Part shown: piece after piece, positions 6,602 through 7,442 of the stretch | Layout: each line of letters starts with the position of its first letter | How positions within the stretch are numbered: position 1 is the first letter of the stretch | NCBI GenBank assembly: GCA_013695905.1 | Contig: JACCZQ010000156.1 | Coordinates: forward strand, 1 to 7,442 | Origin: Chthoniobacterales bacterium | GTDB taxonomy: Bacteria > Verrucomicrobiota > Verrucomicrobiia > Chthoniobacterales > UBA10450 | DNA length: 7,442 nucleotides | Direction: 5' to 3' | The notes under the pieces: generated by a model | Seen by the model: the letters and a program-made list of their open reading frames with translations, nothing else | Told to the model about the DNA's origin: nothing | Database searches by the model: none | Made by a program: the position numbers and the translations under genes

Positions 6602-7255
6602 ATGAAAAAGCTCCTCACTACCCTCGTCATTGCCTCCATCGCACTCCCCGTCGCCACCTTCGCGCAGGGCACCTTGAAAATCGGAACGGTCGATATGAAC
6701 CGCGCCTTCAAGGAATACAACAAGACCAAAGATGCCGAGGCGAAGATCAACGAAGCCAAGAACGCCGCGAAGAAGGAATACGACGAGCGCGCCGAGGCTT
6801 ATAAGAAGGCCCTCGACGAGATCAACAAGCTCAACCAGCAGCTCGAAGCGCCCGCTCTGAGCGCCGACGCCAAGACCGGCAAGGCCAAGGAGCGTGACGA
6901 CAAAATCACGGGCATCAAGAACATGGAACGCGAGATCAACGAGTTCCGCCAGACCCGTGAGCGCCAGCTGCAGGAACAGGCCCTCCGCATGCGCGAAGGC
7001 ATCGTCAAGGAGATCACCGACGTCGTCATGGAGCGGGTCCGCGCCAACAACCTCGACCTCGTGTTCGACAAGTCCGGTATGAGCCTCAACGGCGTCCCGC
7101 TTCTCATGTATTCGCGTGACACGGTCGAGTTCACCAATGACGTCGTCACCGCGCTGAACAAGAACGCCCCAGCAGCTCCCGCGGCCGCTGCAGCCGCACC
7201 GGCCGCACCGGCGGCGAGCCCTGCCGCCACTCCGGCGAAAACGACCAAGCCTTAA
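6602..7255 (+). CDS. skp: Periplasmic chaperone Skp/OmpH family protein
   Basis: This 217-residue precursor of an OmpH-family chaperone holds unfolded outer-membrane proteins in the periplasm and delivers them to BamA. A signal peptide covers 1-21 (MKKLLTTLVIASIALPVATFA, cut before Gln22). The mature part starts with the family strand TLKIGTVDMNRAFKEYNKTKDAEAKI. It continues as a long charged, coiled-coil-forming region (about 45-150, rich in Lys, Glu, Gln and Ala) and ends with the second strand elements (NLDLVFDKSGMSLNGVPLLMYS, FTNDVVTALN), which resemble the Skp trimer body. The last 30 or so residues are an Ala/Pro-rich tail ending in KTTKP, probably disordered, which makes it longer than E. 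coli Skp (161). The frame extends upstream to a TTG overlapping the bamA stop, but that would bury the signal peptide, so the ATG at 6602 is preferred. No Shine-Dalgarno is visible. Confidence 0.93.
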   Translation: MKKLLTTLVIASIALPVATFAQGTLKIGTVDMNRAFKEYNKTKDAEAKINEAKNAAKKEYDERAEAYKKALDEINKLNQQLEAPALSADAKTGKAKERDDKITGIKNMEREINEFRQTRERQLQEQALRMREGIVKEITDVVMERVRANNLDLVFDKSGMSLNGVPLLMYSRDTVEFTNDVVTALNKNAPAAPAAAAAAPAAPAASPAATPAKTTKP

Positions 7256-7278
7256 ACTCTCTTACATTCTCGAAGAAG

Positions 7279-7313
7279 AACACACGCGGCTGATGGCCGC
7301 GTGTGTTTTTTTT
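7279..7313 (+). terminator. Strong intrinsic terminator after skp
   Basis: AACACACGCGGC (7279-7290) pairs perfectly over 12 bases with GCCGCGTGTGTT (7296-7307) around a TGATG loop, and the run of T continues to 7313. It begins 23 bases after the skp stop codon and should end the bamA-skp transcript. Confidence 0.93.
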
Positions 7314-7349
7314 CTCCAGATCTCGCCCCCAGATGCCGCGCCTCAATCA

Positions 7350-7367
7350 GTGCACTCGGCCGTGCAC
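7350..7367. repeat. GTGCAC repeat pair before the last gene
   Basis: Two GTGCAC copies (7350-7355 and 7362-7367) are separated by TCGGCC. As the unit is itself palindromic, the pair reads as both direct and inverted repeat. It lies 19 bases before the ATG at 7387 and is followed by CATTTTT. It could be an operator, a weak second terminator or chance. Confidence 0.3.
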
Positions 7368-7386
7368 CATTTTTCGAAATTCAACC

Positions 7387-7442
7387 ATGCGCCGGTCGAA
7401 GTCCGCTCTCCTTCCGCTGCTCGCGCTCGGCCTCCTCGCGCC
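7387..7442 (+). CDS. 5' end of a probable exported protein, truncated by window edge
   Basis: Only 18 codons are visible: MRRSKSALLPLLALGLLA. Basic residues at positions 2, 3 and 5 followed by a Leu/Ala core are the classic start of a Sec signal peptide or lipoprotein signal; no Cys has been reached. The start is supported by that pattern and by the strong terminator upstream. There is no Shine-Dalgarno before the ATG. The product cannot be named from this fragment. In many genomes the bamA-skp pair is followed by lpxD, but this hydrophobic N-terminus does not look like LpxD. Confidence 0.6.
   Translation, partial: MRRSKSALLPLLALGLLA

Noticed and set aside
1..7442. CRISPR array, insertion sequence, phage, toxin-antitoxin or defence system
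   Set aside because: No spaced direct repeats, transposase, integrase, nuclease pair or tRNA/rRNA genes are visible; the genes are housekeeping or common accessory families.

Overview
The window is bacterial chromosome from a Gram-negative (diderm) organism. It encodes BamA and a Skp/OmpH-type periplasmic chaperone. GC content is high by eye and the genes are densely packed. The combination of a CckA-like hybrid kinase, a YgdQ-like TerC protein, an actinobacterial-looking GlpX signature and an OmpH with an Ala/Pro tail would suit Verrucomicrobiota or a related PVC lineage. That placement is inference from gene style only.

Layout. 1-1359 (+) is the 3' part of a PAS/HisKA/HATPase/receiver hybrid histidine kinase. 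It converges on, and overlaps by 32 bases, a TerC-family membrane protein (1328-2071, -). A 242-base divergent spacer separates this from glpX (2314-3381, +), a class II fructose-1,6-bisphosphatase. Next comes a small intracellular single-domain beta/gamma-crystallin (3495-3890, +), closed by a hairpin at 3915-3936. After about 290 bases of spacer with a candidate promoter and a perfect palindrome come bamA (4230-6542, +) and skp/ompH (6602-7255, +), closed by a strong intrinsic terminator (7279-7313). The first 18 codons of a further gene with a signal-peptide-like start (7387 onward, +) run off the right edge.

How the genes relate. bamA and skp form a functional pair: Skp-type chaperones carry unfolded outer-membrane proteins through the periplasm, and BamA folds them into the outer membrane. 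Their 59-base spacing, and a strong terminator only after skp, suggest one transcription unit. The kinase, TerC protein, GlpX and crystallin show no obvious shared pathway and look like independent genes.

The region is mostly housekeeping and I see no new multi-gene system. The most noteworthy items are the beta/gamma-crystallin, which was identified by two intact Greek-key signatures and two canonical calcium motifs. Next are the altered acidic motif in GlpX, two palindromes placed just upstream of glpX and bamA, and the lack of Shine-Dalgarno sequences at most starts.
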